64,000 nt of DNA from Chrysoporthe austroafricana (Eukaryota > Ascomycota > Sordariomycetes > Diaporthales > Cryphonectriaceae), in the NCBI GenBank assembly GCA_001051155.2, contig JYIP02000002.1:4755315-4819314 (forward strand). The letters are read 5' to 3'. The translations under genes were made by a program, and so were the position numbers. Positions 45,101 to 58,700 of the stretch are shown here, in pieces (the stretch's first letter is position 1; every line of letters begins with the position of its first letter). The notes below the pieces were generated by a model. The model made no database searches. It was given only the letters and a program-made list of their open reading frames with translations, and was not told the DNA's origin.

Positions 45101-48100
45101 ACGTAATCTTCGGCTTAGATTGTCGTAACTTCCGCAGGAGTTCGAGCTCACGAGAAGTGTCAAGGTCCTTGATCTTGTCGTTCATGTGACCAGCGACGTC
45201 CACAGAAGTCGAGATAGCCTCGGGCGAAAGTACCACGTCGAACCCATCAGTAGTGATGTTGAAATGTCTCTGCTCTGAGCCATCTTCGGCCAGATTTGCT
45301 GTTGCCGTAATGAGAGCGCCAAACGCAACACTGCCGCAAGTTCGAAAATTGCCTTCAGCACCCCTAGCAATCTTCCATTCGATCTGCTGTAGATTGATGT
45401 AGATTTCTGGGTTGTCCAGGATCGGTCTCGCTGGGTCCGGCCGATTTGTCATTCTCAAGTGGATGCGTCCTAAGCTGAATAGAATATGTGCCAGAGGCTC
45501 GACCTCGGATTTGAGCGGCGAATTACCAAAAATATTCAATCCCTCGAGGGTCACATGGGCGACGTAGACGACAGGTGGATTAGGCTGATTGTCAGTTGGT
45601 GTATCCTGCGGAATTGCTGCTCGGCTGCCGGTGTTGAATGTCTCACGAATGTGTCCTTGGATGATCTTCACTTGCTCTTGGACGTCATTGGCCGTATTCG
45701 ATATTTCTGGACGATTCAGAGCACTGAGTAGACTATACACTGCCGATGCATCTAGATTGATGAGCTCGACTGATGCAACCGTAGAGATCGACTTTTCACC
45801 CTCGATCAACCGATACTTTACTCTGCCGTTCAACGGTGGGATTTGAAACAGAGACAGAGACCGTGGTTGATTGTTGACTCGGGCTTGGATTTCATGAGAG
45901 TTCTCCTTGATATCGAAGTCGAAGATCAATTCTTTGCCGAAGTTCGCTGCCATGGCAGCACGGGCGACGACACCAGAGATGCGATACGTGAGGGATTGCA
46001 GCAGTGGAATGCTGATGTGGTATTCGTCGAGGAACATGGCCACATTGACTCTGAACGAGGACAGACGGTCTGTTATCTTTCTCTCTGACCGTGTGGGTCG
46101 AGGTGAGGAAGGCAGCTGCCCAAGCAATCGGTTCAGTTGCGCGGCCTCATCCTTGATCAAGAGACCGGCCACTTCCAAAAGACTGATGGGATCCTGTTCG
46201 ACCGCGAAGGTGAGCTGCTTGCTGTTTGCGGATGCTTTGATTGTATGCCGGTCGGTTGTCTCCGTGGCTTGCAGTGTGTGAGATACGATGACAGCTGGAT
46301 CGCGGAGTTGAAAAACCCCGAGAAGTTGGCCATGGCTGCGCATTCGTGAAGTGACCGCATCGCATCCCAGAATAAAATCCATATCTTGAGTTTCGCTTGA
46401 ACCCTTCCTTACAAGTAGAGATGCTTTCACACCACTTGTAAGAGAGGCAGCATTCAGATTGATGGCATCAAAAGCAATTTCTCCGCGGCCCACAGCAATA
46501 GCAATGTGCACCGCCTTGCCGGATATCTTGGAAGAGGGCTCTTGAGGCTCCTCAGACTGTTGCTCGACCTTGTTCTGGAGTCTGGTGTAGAGTCTGAGGA
46601 CATCATTGACGAGCTCGAGGAGATCCCAGTTTAGATTTATGGCGGCTTCTCCACAGTATACATTGAACATCATGATTGAGGCAGCACCCGCAGTTTCTTC
46701 GCCGTTCACGATTGGGTCGCTCTCTGTACTTGATAAGCTTCTATCTTGAAACCTAGTGGTGATGTCCGCAAACGTGATCTCGTTTTGTTTTGGGCCAGGG
46801 TCAAGAACAAGTTGAACGTCGCGAAGACGCATCACGGCGAGAAGAGGCAGGCTTGCATCGGGGGAGTCAAGCTTAGCTTTTGGGCTCTTGCCAAAGACAT
46901 GCTGAATCACCTCGGTATGGTCCATGTCGCCAAGGTCCCAGCTCCTCCAAGATTGGAAGCCACTAATGACTTGCTGACGAACATCGTTGGGAACATCGAG
47001 CACTGGTCTAAGACAGTCAAGTCGTAGGCTGTCGCGCTTAGCGGGATCTGAAGTGGCCCATATCTGTCGAAGCCGCCCTATGAGCTTCCAAGAATCATAT
47101 GTTCGAAGGTGATCGGTTGCTGATCGTAGGACTGCGGATGGTCTGATCAAGAACGCCGGGTCTACAACGCTCTGCCCCTCAGCAACGAGCCGGTGTATAA
47201 GATACTTTTTGAGCTTCTCTCCCCTGGACATAGTGGGCGAGAAGATCTTGCCAAGCTCAGAGGCTAGGGTTGTCGTCCTATGGACAAGTGATGCGAGATA
47301 CTCAATCTTCTCAGATGAAAGGCTGCAGTTGATGACTCCAATGTCACCATCAATATACAAGACATCTTTGGAGCCCATGGACACCATGGCGTTCTCAATC
47401 TGTGCTTTAACAGCTGCGTGAGTGTCGAGTTGCGCAGCCAGTCGTTCTGCAGCCCGAATCTCCAGAAGGCCTAATCTGGAGTGGAAAGAGTTCCTGGTGC
47501 GGAAGCTGCTGGCATCGAAGGGGTCGTCCCATGATTCCTCCGCCCTCGTCGTGAGAGCTAGGTCACTCAAGTAAAAGTCATACTGGTCTTGCTCCTCTTG
47601 CGGTGGTTCCGATGAGTCCAGCTGAGACGAGTTGACGAGGCGCAGGTTGGCTCGAGGTATTCGCAGATGTAGATCGCTGATGGATCCATTCATCTTCCGC
47701 TTGTTCTGTTTTCCGAATATGTCTGTCATCGCTTCGATTTGTATAGCATCGAGTACATCCTCCGGCTCAGAGAGCTGTAATGCTGAAATCAATGATGCCA
47801 CATGCCTCGCAGCGGCTGGGTTCACGAAGCCTGTGAGACCTGTCGGGAGTTCAACCATAACGCTGGAATAGGCTCGGTCTTCTTTGAGTGCACCTGGATC
47901 GACGTCGTCCAGACCAAATTCGTTGTATATTGACTCACTATCCTCGTCGGCTTCGATACTGGGAACGAGAGTCTCTGTCGTGTTCGGCTGAATTGTCTCG
48001 AGAGGGAAGTAGGGCTCGAAGTACTGGCTAGAAAATGCAACAGTGTTGTGTATCGGATCTGGGCCGCCAACGAAGTCCCCATGCGCACTGTAAAAAGCTG

Positions 48101-51100
48101 AGCGATGATCAGTCGACCCCGAGGCCTCCCTCCGATGCAACGTTTGCGGCCCTGCAAAATGTTGATCCACTGGTGTAAAAGGCTGCAAGCTCTCAGGCAA
48201 TTTTGAGTGCCCAGACGACCGCCGAGTAGAGCCAGGCCCTATTGCAATGCTTCGACTGGAACTGCTTATACTCAAAAACGATGCCCTGTGCTTGAGACCC
48301 GTCGAGCGCCGCGAACTGTCGCCGGTCAAAAAAGAGACTTTGTCATCAGACATGGCTTCTGCAGGCTCTGGCTGAGGAATCCGAGTTACAGGCTGCGCTG
48401 GTGGCTCGACAGGGACCGGGACGTGTTCCCCGAGAAGATCAGGAAGGAGGAGAAACGGCGTTCGTAAGGTTCGTTGGTCTTCGCGTCTGATCAGCTCTTG
48501 CTGTAGTCTGCGCTGCGTTGAGAAGTCGAACTTGCGTCCCACCGTCGCAAGGTGGACGCTAGTCCGGATCAGCAGATCGGTATCAACACCCTCATTGGGT
48601 TTTGCTCGGTGCCTCGAGACAGATTCTGCATTCACACAAGAGAACTCAATATCGGGGATCTTGACATTGGCCCTCTTGGAGTAATGTGACCTCGCCCAGT
48701 CATTATAGTTGACGTCGATGGAACCGGTTGAGAAGAGGAATGCGGCTTCCTCAACGTGGAGCCAAAGCTTGACAGACTGCACAAATACGCGCAGGAATGT
48801 GACATCGTAGAGAACGATGGCAGATGCAGGGATGAGTGCGTTCTCTTCATCATCGAAGGTCAAGCCAAAAGCCTTGCCACCTGACATCAGTGCTGTAAGG
48901 AATTTAGCAGAGCATTCTCCTGTCACCGCGCCGACGGAGATGTCCCAATTGCAGAGATATGTAGGTTCCGTAGGTGGCAAGCCGAAGACGCGATGGCCGT
49001 ACACATTGACTCCGTCTACAAAGAGTTCGGTCGTGGCACTTGTGCTCAAAGGGGTTGCTATTCCTGAATCACCATGTCCCAGCGCGAAGTGAGCCGGACT
49101 GAGGACAAGGTCCATGTCCATGTAGTAATTTGTGAAGCGAAGGTCTACCGTGAGACTTGATGCATCAATCTGCACATTTCGCTCAGCGGAGTAGAGATTG
49201 GCAGGCAAGAAAACTTTCGGATCGTCTGCTCTGACACTGAGAATGACATCCATGTCGTTGGATTTTTTTGGTGGAGGTTTCGCTTGAAGCTCGGCTTCAG
49301 GGTCTTTCTCCTTCAATTTCAGCATGTCCTGGTGTTCCTCAAGTGTCTTGAAATGAACATCGTCTCCGAAATAATTGTCTTTCATTTTGAGGAAGTACCT
49401 GATCACGAAGCCATAGAGGTGGACTACAGGCGACTGTCCATTGATGTTGAGCACGAGTGTGTCTGTCGTTGCTGCTGAGGTAATCGCGTTGTAGTGATAT
49501 TTGCCATCCACAGCTAGATTCTCGAGATGGCCGATTGACATGGACTTGAGAAAGCTGGCCTGGGTGTTCCAAGGCGGCACGTGAAGGTTGATGAACGCCT
49601 CCTCAGCTGTCACATCGAACGGTATCATGTTCTTTGGCGGTCTATATTTATCAATCGCAATGCAGGTGCTTGCGTCCAGCAGAGGACTCTTGATGATAAT
49701 GTAGGCATTGTCTTCAAGATCGGTCGGTTTGTTGATAATGTTGCCATCGTTGACATTGAGATAGAGATTCAGGTTCCGGAAGTGTAGGTCAAGGGAGTAC
49801 TTGAATGGCGTGAAGACGAGGTATTCAGCAGGCGGTCCACTTGACCAGTCGTTCACGAGATCCGTAAGCAGGAAGATGTGATCTCTGAGTATGAATAGAT
49901 CGAGGTCTTCGGTATCTATGTCGAATCTCCACTGACGCAGAGCATTCCACTTCAGAGGTGTGGACAGATCACACGAGATGCGCTGCTTGCCAGATTTCCA
50001 CAAAACTTCATGATTGATGCTGCTTGATATCTCCGTCTTGGGGAAGTCGAGGTCTAGAGAGCTCGAAAAGCCATTGCGTCCCGCAACCATATCCATGCGG
50101 TAAGATACTGTAGCATTTGCCGCGATCTTGACGTCGAGCCATCCGTACTGACGTTCGAATCCACCTGCTGTGGCCTGTTCGTTCTGTTTCGAGCGATTCT
50201 TGGTTCTTCGATTGTCACGAATTTTTTCGGTCTTGTAAGGGGGTTCTTTGCCTCTAAATCTCCAGTTCTTGGACTCTTCTCTGATCGGCACTCGTAGTGT
50301 CACATCATTGTCGAGTTCCACATACAGCTGGAATTGGGTAGGTACCCGACTGGCTCCGGTAGGAAGCGGTTTTGCTGGTTGCGAATCCTTGCAAAGACCA
50401 GGGAAGAAGACGCGTTGGAGTTCTGCACGATGACGGTCGGCCCACGGTCCATAGTTTACAGAGCCTCCCTTGATCGAGATATTGATTCCCCAGGCCGGCG
50501 GCTCGTCGCCATTGATGTTTATCGCTCGGTCTGACTCGGCATCTTTACCAAACGTATTTGGTCGCCGAGGCGCTACCAAGCTAGGCGCATCCCAGTAAAC
50601 GGTGATGACAGCCTCTGGGGTATCCAAGACCGTATTCTCCGCTGCATACTCAACAGAGGCCCAACGCAAGTGCTCGTTCTTCTCGAGATCATCCAGGTAC
50701 CTCGTGAGTCCTTGCCAATGGCCGGATCCAGGCCTTGGGCGATCCGAACTTGCAATAGGCGTCCTGTCTCCCAGAGAGAAAGACTCGACAGAAGACCTCC
50801 AGAATGGTACTAGATCTCGCAACTGGTTCAAGGCCCTACGCCGATACCTGCGGAACACAGAGCGTCGCGGCAGCGGCTCAGACTCCTGAGCCACTTGCCT
50901 CTCTCGTAGTGCCTTTTCGACCTGATCCTCCCTATAATCCTCATTTTCCTTCATCTGGATGACGGGAGAATCAAGCTTGATTTTGTACAATTGTCGATAT
51001 GGATCAGGCGTTTCTGTGGCCACGGCGTCGATCTCTCCGCTTAGGCCCTTGGCCCTGATGATAATGATGGATTTGGTGTTCTCGTTGCCCATTACCACCG

Positions 51101-51957
51101 CAGCCTTCGAGCATTCCAAATGAATCGGAAAGAACTGCAGCAACAGGGGAAGCTCGTCTTCCGAAGAGCGACTGTCTCGCTGAGCCGCACCATCCTCTTC
51201 TAACGCAGTAGACTGCCAAGTCACATGTTGTTTCCCGGAGCCGATATCGCTGCTGTCTGCGCGCGAGAGCCCGTTGTCTGAGGCCGGATTGCGTGCTGAA
51301 GGGTCAGCCAAAGCCTCCTTCGTCCTCCTTTCAGTACGCCTCCTCAGCTTGGTGTGGCAGTCATCCTCTCCACTACCTGCAGCGGGTGGGGTTTCCACTG
51401 CATCGCTGACCATGCCCTCGAGGACAGAGTCGTACGCAGCACTGCGATTGTAGACGAACCATTCGAGGCCTGATACGACGACGTTGACCCGGCAGGGGAG
51501 CTTCGCCTTCCTGTTATCCTTTCCATCTGCCTGGGCCTCGGCACTACCCTTTTCATTTGCGATGCCGACATCGCGTACTCTCCACTGCCAGTACGACCAA
51601 GTAATGTAGCCCTTCTGGATGAGTATGGTCTCATTGTTGCCATGGTACCGCAGCCGAGTGAAGAAGACACGCCCGCCGAGCAAGGAGATCTGCAGGGCCT
51701 GGATGTCGAGATATATGCCGTACGCTCTCCAGGTGTATGCGCGGATGGCCAGCGAGATCAGTGAGGCGAACGCCCTATTGAAGTAGGCGAGGAAGAAGAT
51801 AGATAGTACGAGCGCGACGATGCAGTAGCCTAGGAATATGCTGCCACGGTGACGAGGTCAGCACATGAAGGGGTCAAGAATCTCTCCCGAGAGGCTCAAC
51901 ATACCCGCTGAGCCCAGAGTTTGCGTAGGGGCTCCTCTCGATGGGGCTGTGGTCCAT
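42141..51957 (-). CDS. CSF1: Csf1, giant bridge-like lipid transfer protein
   Basis: Two exons encode 3,250 residues: 51957-51905 (17.7 codons) and 51840-42141, with a 64-bp intron (GTATGT to GGCAG). The long second exon is open for 9.7 kb. The N-terminus has a membrane anchor at ~19-40 (IFLGYCIVALVLSIFFLAYF) followed by IYLDIQALQISLLGGRVFF and LRYHGNNETIL, the typical Csf1 entry into the repeating beta-groove. DYYF-like and beta-rich repeats run the whole length; disordered stretches lie near residues 100-200 and 1150-1350. Yeast Csf1 (2,958 residues) and animal BLTP1 form a hydrophobic tunnel that moves phospholipids between ER and other membranes, supporting GPI-anchor synthesis and growth in the cold. 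It ends in a Ser/Glu-rich region and EVEDAYSSILG. It faces the SDR gene with only 173 bp between stops. Confidence 0.94.
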
Positions 51958-52559
51958 CGTGGCGGTGGTCTTCGTCCTCAGCCGGCGGTGGCACTCCACG
52001 CTCCCCGGGGTCTGTCAACTGCTCCCGTACAGCTACAGCTGGCTACCGTCGCCATGCCCCCATATCATGCCATTTCAGGTCGAATTGAAGAGCGGTCTTC
52101 GGAGATGTGGTTCTGGGGAGCTTAGGTGTCATGCGTCCGCAGTTTGGTTGTTGCTGTCAACAACTTGTTCAGGAGTCTGAGAGGTTAGATTGACTTGACG
52201 TCCAGGCAGGGGTCTCTGCGGTCCCCAGCAGCTCAGCATGCACTGGCCCCACGTCATCCAGCGCCAACAGACATCCCTGGACGACGGGGCTGCTACTCGC
52301 GCTTCCCCAAGCACCCCAGGTCAGTGGACCCCTGGTCGTGTACTGCAGTACAGCACACTTCCCTGCTCTCTCAACGGCGAGACATGTGCCTCTTGCGTTG
52401 TCTATCGGCCGTCACCCGCCCTCGCCAGCTTCGCCCCAGCCTGCACATGATCCTCAACACCAAATAAGTCGCACTTCTGAGGATGGTGACGCTCTAGGGC
52501 ATCGTAACCTCGTCTCTGCACTCCTGTCTCTTGGTTTGTACCGTTTGACGTGCGAGACC
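51958..52559. promoter_or_regulatory. Divergent promoter CSF1 / DUF300 gene
   Basis: These 600 bp between two divergent starts must carry both promoters. Short frames cover it but none has a family signature. The short distance makes shared control possible but does not prove it. Confidence 0.55.
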
Positions 52560-54591
52560 ATGTCTGGAGGCACCGGGCAGAAGCTCACCTACGCCACCAC
52601 CGTGGTCGCTGGCGTCGCGTCCTTATCCGCCACCATCCTGTCCATCGTGTAAGTCTCGTGCCAGCCCTGTGTGCCTCCTGGACTTGATGCAGTCACTAAC
52701 ACGTCCTCTGGTTAGATCGATATGGCTCCAGACGTATGTCAAGAGCCGGCCTGCCCCGCTTGCTTGCTTTGCCCACCATGCTGATGCGCCCCTAGCAAGA
52801 ACTACAGGAAACCGCTGTTGCAGCGGTATGTCGTGCGCATACTGCTCATGTGAGTCCGGGGGAGCGCCCGACAGCGGTGGATGAGTGTGGATCTAACACG
52901 CGCGCTTTCAGGGTGCCGATCTACTCGATATCCTCGTGGATTAGTCTCGTCTCCTTCACAGCCGCACAGTTCGTCGATCCAATACGCGACGTCTACGAGG
53001 CCTTCACCATCTACACCTTCTTCCAGCTCCTGATCAACTACCTCGGCGGCGAGCGGTCCCTCATTATCCTGACCCACGGTCGAGCCCCCGTCAGCCACTT
53101 GTGGCCCCTAAACCACGTCCTCTCGCCCGTCGATATCTCCGACCCCTACACCTTCCTAGCGATCAAGCGCGGCATCCTACAGTATGCCTGGCTGAAGCCC
53201 ATCTTAGGTATCTCCGCTATCGTGATGAAGGCGACAGGCACATATCAGGAGGGGTATATAGGCGTGAGCTCAGGCTACCTCTGGAGCGGGGTCATCTACA
53301 ACATCAGCGTGACGGTCAGCCTATACTCGCTCGGCCTGTTCTGGGTGTGCATGCACGACGACCTCAAGCCCTTCCGGCCCGTGCCCAAGTTCTTGTGCAT
53401 CAAGCTCATCATCTTCGCGTCCTACTGGCAAGGCTTCGCCCTGTCGATCCTGGTCTGGCTAGGTGCGATCCCGGACGACGTGAAGGGCTACACGCCCGAC
53501 AATCTGGCCGCCGCGATCCAGGACGCCCTGATCTGCCTCGAGATGCCCATCTTCGCCGTGGCGCACTGGTATGCGTTCTCCTGGCACGACTTTGCGGACA
53601 ACAGCCTATCTGCGGCCCGGATGCCGGTCTGGTACGCTTGTCGGGACGCGTTCGGTCCTCGAGATCTGATCGAGGACTCGAAGGAGACCTTTAGTGGAGA
53701 CAAGTACAAGTACCGGTACTTCGATGCGAGCGACAGGGTTATGGCTCATGAGGACTCGAAGTCAAGACTGGCGAGGCTGAAGGCGGGTATGCGTTACGAG
53801 AGGGGCGGCAAGGGGAAGTACTGGCTGCCGAGCCCTGGCGAGATCAACGAGGGCACCTCCCTGCTGCGTGGCGAGTCGAGTCGGGACAGGGCACGGATGA
53901 CGCATGGAGCGCTGGACGAGGATCCTACTCTGGATGAAGAGATGGAGGGCCTGTACCGCAAGGCTAAGAAGCTCGAGTTTGGCGACTGGAACGTAGGTCC
54001 TGCCACCCTCCTCTGCACTGGGATCATTCTACTGACTTTGACCTGCAGTATCCGGTGTTAACCGCCAATAAACCCTACCGAGATATGTGGACTACACCAC
54101 AACCGAGCTTCGCGCGGCTGCCTAACGTCGAGCCCCGATCGTCCTCATCATCTCCTTCAGTCACACACCCAGCGCCGCGGTCAAGAACCCCTAGCACTGA
54201 TCTCGTAAGATCTAAAACAAAAAAGCAGGGCAAAGGTAAAAAGTCCTCGCACTCCTCCAGCTCGAGCCAGGAGGCCTCGGCCCGCACCAATCATCAGCAC
54301 AATCATCCCCAGCCAAAACCCACACAGCTCCCCCACGAGGAAGACGCAGGCCCGTCGGGATTCGGAACCGCGAACGAAGACTACAACACCCTGACGGAGG
54401 AGTACCTCGAGGCAGCGCAGCGCACGGGCTACGATGGGCGGGTGAAGAGCGTGGAGAACGAAGGGCCGTTGGTCGAGGGCTCGAGAGCATGGGAGGAAGC
54501 GCATGAGGAGCGCGAGAATACGTCGGCGGTCACGACGCCGATCGGGGCCATCAACGGATCAGATGAGTTCAGGAACGTGTGGGCACGGTGA
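52560..54591 (+). CDS. DUF300 (OSTalpha/TMEM184) seven-TM protein, Hfl1-like
   Basis: Five exons, 52560-52648, 52716-52733, 52796-52849, 52912-53992 and 54049-54591, encode 594 residues with all junctions in phase; exon 2 has only 18 bases. The core of seven membrane spans shows family landmarks: VPIYSISSWISL, YEAFTIYTFFQLLINYLGG, LKPFRPVPKFLCIKLIIFASYWQG, and the PIFAVAHWYAFSW block. A long cytosolic tail (from ~residue 300) is charged, then Ser/Lys/Pro-rich, with one conserved-looking island, NEDYNTLTEEYLEAAQ, at ~523-540. Fungal members include fission yeast Hfl1, a vacuole membrane protein that binds Atg8 through a helical tail motif independently of lipidation. Vacuolar location and Atg8 binding are inferred from that family. 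Mammalian relatives include the bile-acid transporter subunit OSTalpha. Confidence 0.9.
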
Positions 54592-55733
54592 GGCTCAACA
54601 TAGCGCCTCTCCTTGTATGGATTACAGCGAGCACACTTTGTATGAGCCTTGATACCCTTTATCTTCTGTGGTATTTTTTTCTTTCTATATTGGTCCTTTT
54701 TCTACAGGCGAGGGTTTGGTTCTAGAAACGTACTGGTCACACACAATGCATGGTCTGGTATTGCATGGCGTCTAGTCCAATGGATACGTTGCTTTCGCAC
54801 GAGATTCTGGTGTGCGGTATTCACGATTTTGATTGCGTGCTAAAATATGAACTTCGTAAAGGATTATCCAGACCGCGAGATTCGTCCAAATCACTCGAAA
54901 TTCTAGGTTCAGTGCGCGCTGTTGCCCATCAAGCGAGGACCACCAATTATGCACATCAAAAGCCGGAATGGAAACAGATGAGATTCTGGGTGTAGAACGA
55001 TAGGCGTACATTGCGATATAAACAGTAGCTGCTTTTTTAAACTTCGCTAATGCCGTTGTCTTGCTGATGGGGGTATCCGTCGTCTCTCCACTAAAGTTCG
55101 TAGTCCTGATCCTCCGTGCTCGATCAAATCCAGGTGCTGGACCTAACGACGATTTGGAGATAAAGGTCCGATGCTGGACCACTGAGTCATCATGCAGGCT
55201 GCCCGCTGTATGCGTGAAATCATCTCATTAATATGCTGAGGGTCCTGTTCCTCTCGCTCTCGACAAACTCCAGAGTCAAATCTTCAGATAAACCACCCTA
55301 CCATCGTGGAGCCTGCCATACATGGGTGCATTCACTTCCGTCAGAAACCCGTGGCGCCATGAATCATGAAAATTGCGTCAGTAGAAGGGCAAGCGCAAAA
55401 AGCCGTCATGCTTGTAGCAGTCGTTTTAATGCCAATGTCGATAAGCCAGTGAGGGCCGTTCGTGCTTCAGGATTGAACACAGAGTTCCGAGGGATTCCTT
55501 CGACAGAATTCTCGACCCAAGCATCAATAGTCTGGGTATCATCCAGACAAGAACAAATAGGAAAAGTACGATGGGGTGCAAAGAGCCGAGTCCGCAAGAG
55601 CTTGCCAGCCAGGGAGGGGATTGTGGAATGAGTGACTGTTTCAAGTTAAATCGTGATATCCGTAATATCCTTGGTATCCGTGATGTCCTTGGTGTCCGTG
55701 ATATGCCTGGAGAGCGTGATACCCAGCAGCTTC
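54592..55733. other. Convergent intergenic region, with a tandem repeat
   Basis: These 1.1 kb separate the DUF300 and zinc-regulator stop codons. The frames at 55233-55631 (+) and 55426-55797 (-) lack signatures. An 18-bp tandem repeat lies at 55665-55718. Confidence 0.55.
55665..55718. repeat. 18-bp tandem repeat, three copies
   Basis: ATATCCTTGGTATCCGTG is followed by ATGTCCTTGGTGTCCGTG and a weaker ATATGCCTGGAGAGCGTG, with a partial GATATCCGTA before the first. It lies in the 3' flank of the minus-strand regulator gene, 16-69 bp after its stop codon. Confidence 0.85.
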
Positions 55734-58700
55734 CTAAGCTGCGGGTGAGGATGCAGTGGCAGTCTGAGTTGTCTGTGGGGCAAGTTCGGTCTGACAATCA
55801 CCCTGGCCACTACCCTGGACAGAGTCTTGTGTATAGGACTGGGACTCTTGTTGGAGGCTGTGACTAGTCGCAGGTGAAGTCGGAGGTAGAGCTGAGTCTT
55901 GAACAGGGCTCTGAACCGAAGATTGAGCTTGCTCTTGAGAGGCCTGTAGGTGTTCGGGTAGGAGGATTGTCGAACAAAAGTGTAACTCCAGAGTACGCGA
56001 GTTGGTAGGCGCAAAAGGGGGGTCCTGCCGCCGCTTGATGACATCGGCAGCTAAAGTAAGGTTAGTACTACTATATGAGCAACTCCTCACGGTCGAGACA
56101 CTTGCCTTTTAGGTTGACTCGCTCGAAGTACGAGCAGTAAAAGGAGTCATGATCCTCAACAACAAGCACACCGTCATCCGCGCGTACCTCAACCTTGGGC
56201 ATGGCTTTGCGGATGGTCAGAAGCATTCGCAGGAGCTCAGCGATCTCGTCGCCTTGGCCGATGAAGTAGCTCGGTTGCTTGCTAGGATGGGGCCAGGCTT
56301 GGTGTAGCTGAGGGATCTGCTCCCAAATCTTGAATGCCCAGGTGGCCTTCTCAACGCTGATGAGTAGCAGCAGGACCGCGAAAAACATGTTCTCGTCGAT
56401 GGATGCACGACCATCCTGTAGATCGCGTTGCATATGCTTAAGAAGCTCCTTACTCACGAGCTCGGCTCTCTGTTCGGCTGCCGCGGTAAGCTGCAGCCCA
56501 AGCATCTTGTAGACCTCCTCGTCAGTCTCTCTCGTGATCGGCCCGGCCACCGCCTGTCGGACATCGGAAGACGGTCGAACGTTGAATTTCCATTTCAACT
56601 CCCGTTCGACAGTCTCGACACATGCCCAAAGCTCAAGAGCCAACTTCAAGTTTCGATCAGGCACATCCCTCCTGTTGGCCAGGCCGAGTGCGATCTCAAG
56701 AGTGATGCGCGAGAAGGCGGATTCTTCCTTGCTAATGAGCTCCGGCAGTATGCCGTTGATATAAGTCTGCATCCTTTCGGTAAGATCGTCGTTGGGATCG
56801 ATCATGACGACCCTCGGGAAGACGGTCTGGTAGTCCCTCCGGAGTGTAGGATCAAAACCCGCACCAGCCTCAGTGCCCAAGAGTGCCTCGCAGCCAAGGG
56901 TGATACCGACATCTGAGTGAGTAGCCTCGAGTACCACGATGGGATATCTGGTGTTCCACTTGGCCTTGCAAGCGTCAACCTCGGTCTTGCGGTGCTGCTC
57001 ATGAATGCGAGCATTGAATAGGTCTACCTTGTCGGTGAACTTGGTGCGAACGCAGCCAGACCGCCAGATTCGAGGCGCCAAGACCTTGCGACAAGTCTCA
57101 CAAGGGTCGCCTTCCGAGCACGTCTTCCTCAAGATCCGGCAGCGAATACAGGCTCCAATCTTCCTTATGTTCTGGACCTCTTTCCTGCGGGGTTCTGAGA
57201 AGCGCGACCGCGCGTGTCGCCCCTTGCTGCCGTTCTGATCAACACGAAAGACGGAGCGTGATGGCTCTCCCATCATAGGTGGCATATCGGGAGGCCCTGC
57301 TGTCACGATCGTGTTGGCGCCAAACGTATACTGGCCCCATGGCAGTTGTGTACTTCCGGAAGGAAGCCCTGTAGAGGGACCTGGGGTCTGGTGGTCAGGA
57401 GCTGGCAAGAGACCCTGCGGGCTTGACGTGACGAGTCGGCCTTCGCCTGCTGTCGGTGCGCTGAAGCCGGGAGGCGTAGTCATTTGAGCCGGTGAGTGTC
57501 TCTCCGTGCTAGGATCGTTAGTAAAGAATGGCACAATGGGCCCTGTGGCGTGCGAAGCCGGAGGAGGTGTGGTTGGGCCGCGCGACGCCTCTCCAATGGC
57601 TCGGGCAAGCTCTCGGCCGAGGCTCTCCTCGGGGTTCCGATCGAAATTATCGAAAAGCGTAGGATCCAGCAATGAACCTGCTCTGTTCAACCGTGCAGTT
57701 GCTGCGGTAGCGACAGAGACGACGGGATTGCTGATGGGATCTGCAACCTCATCAGCAGGACGGGCCTGCTTCTCCAGGCTGACGGGGCTACCGAAGTCAA
57801 CGGCGGCTGCGAGAGGCGTTAGACGTTGCGTGGCAAAACTCTGATGGGAAGATTGTTCATGGTAGAAACTGAAAATAGGCTGACCTGGCTTGTCCTGTAC
57901 TTGGAGCTGGGATTGATTTTTTTGTGGTGTTGATTGGGGACTCGAAAAAGCAAACTGGTCATGGACCTGGAAGGAGCCGGAGCCAACTGGTGCGGCTGGG
58001 ACAGATGAGGGATTGGACATCATAGCGTCAGGCATCGGCTCAGCAGCAATCATGTGATGCTGAGACTGCCCGTCGTCCTCTCCAAACTCACGATCGTCAC
58101 GGTCCATCCGGCGGGACACCTCTGCAAGAGCTTCCAGGCGAGTCCAGCTCTGCTGGGACTGCAACAGCTCAAGGTCTAGGGGAGGCATCCCGGTGGCGAC
58201 CTGCTGCTGCTGCTGCTGTTGCTCTTGTTGCTGCTGCTGCTGCTGGTGGACGTTCTGGGCCTGTCGAGGTTGCCTCTGTTGCCGAGACTGGACAGGGCGT
58301 TGGGGATCGATATCGGCGAAGCGGAGGGCAGCATCGACGCGTTGCTGAGGAGAAATCATGGTGCATCTCTTAGTGAGATGCTTCCTCAAGCTCTCGGACC
58401 TGCCCTTTTTGAAGACCTCGCCGCACAGTTTGCAGCTGTGGACATAGCTATACGAAACGAGTCAGCCGAGAGGCGCACATCAATACGGGTCTGGCCCATG
58501 ACAGCGGGGTGAGACGAGGGGCATGATCATCTTCCCCGGCAACGGGGATGCAAATAACATAATCGACGAGGGGACAAGTCGTCAGACAAAGAGCACGGCA
58601 TAATTAGATGGAAAGAAGAAGAAGGCCATCTGAGACTCTGGACCTGCACGGGTGCGCGGCGACCCGAGCGGTTCGACAAGTCTCGGCCGTGCTCGACTGA

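Noticed and set aside
55233..55631. 132-codon plus-strand frame downstream of the DUF300 gene
   Set aside because: There is no family resemblance; it is a mixed Arg/Ser/Thr composition in a convergent 3' region.
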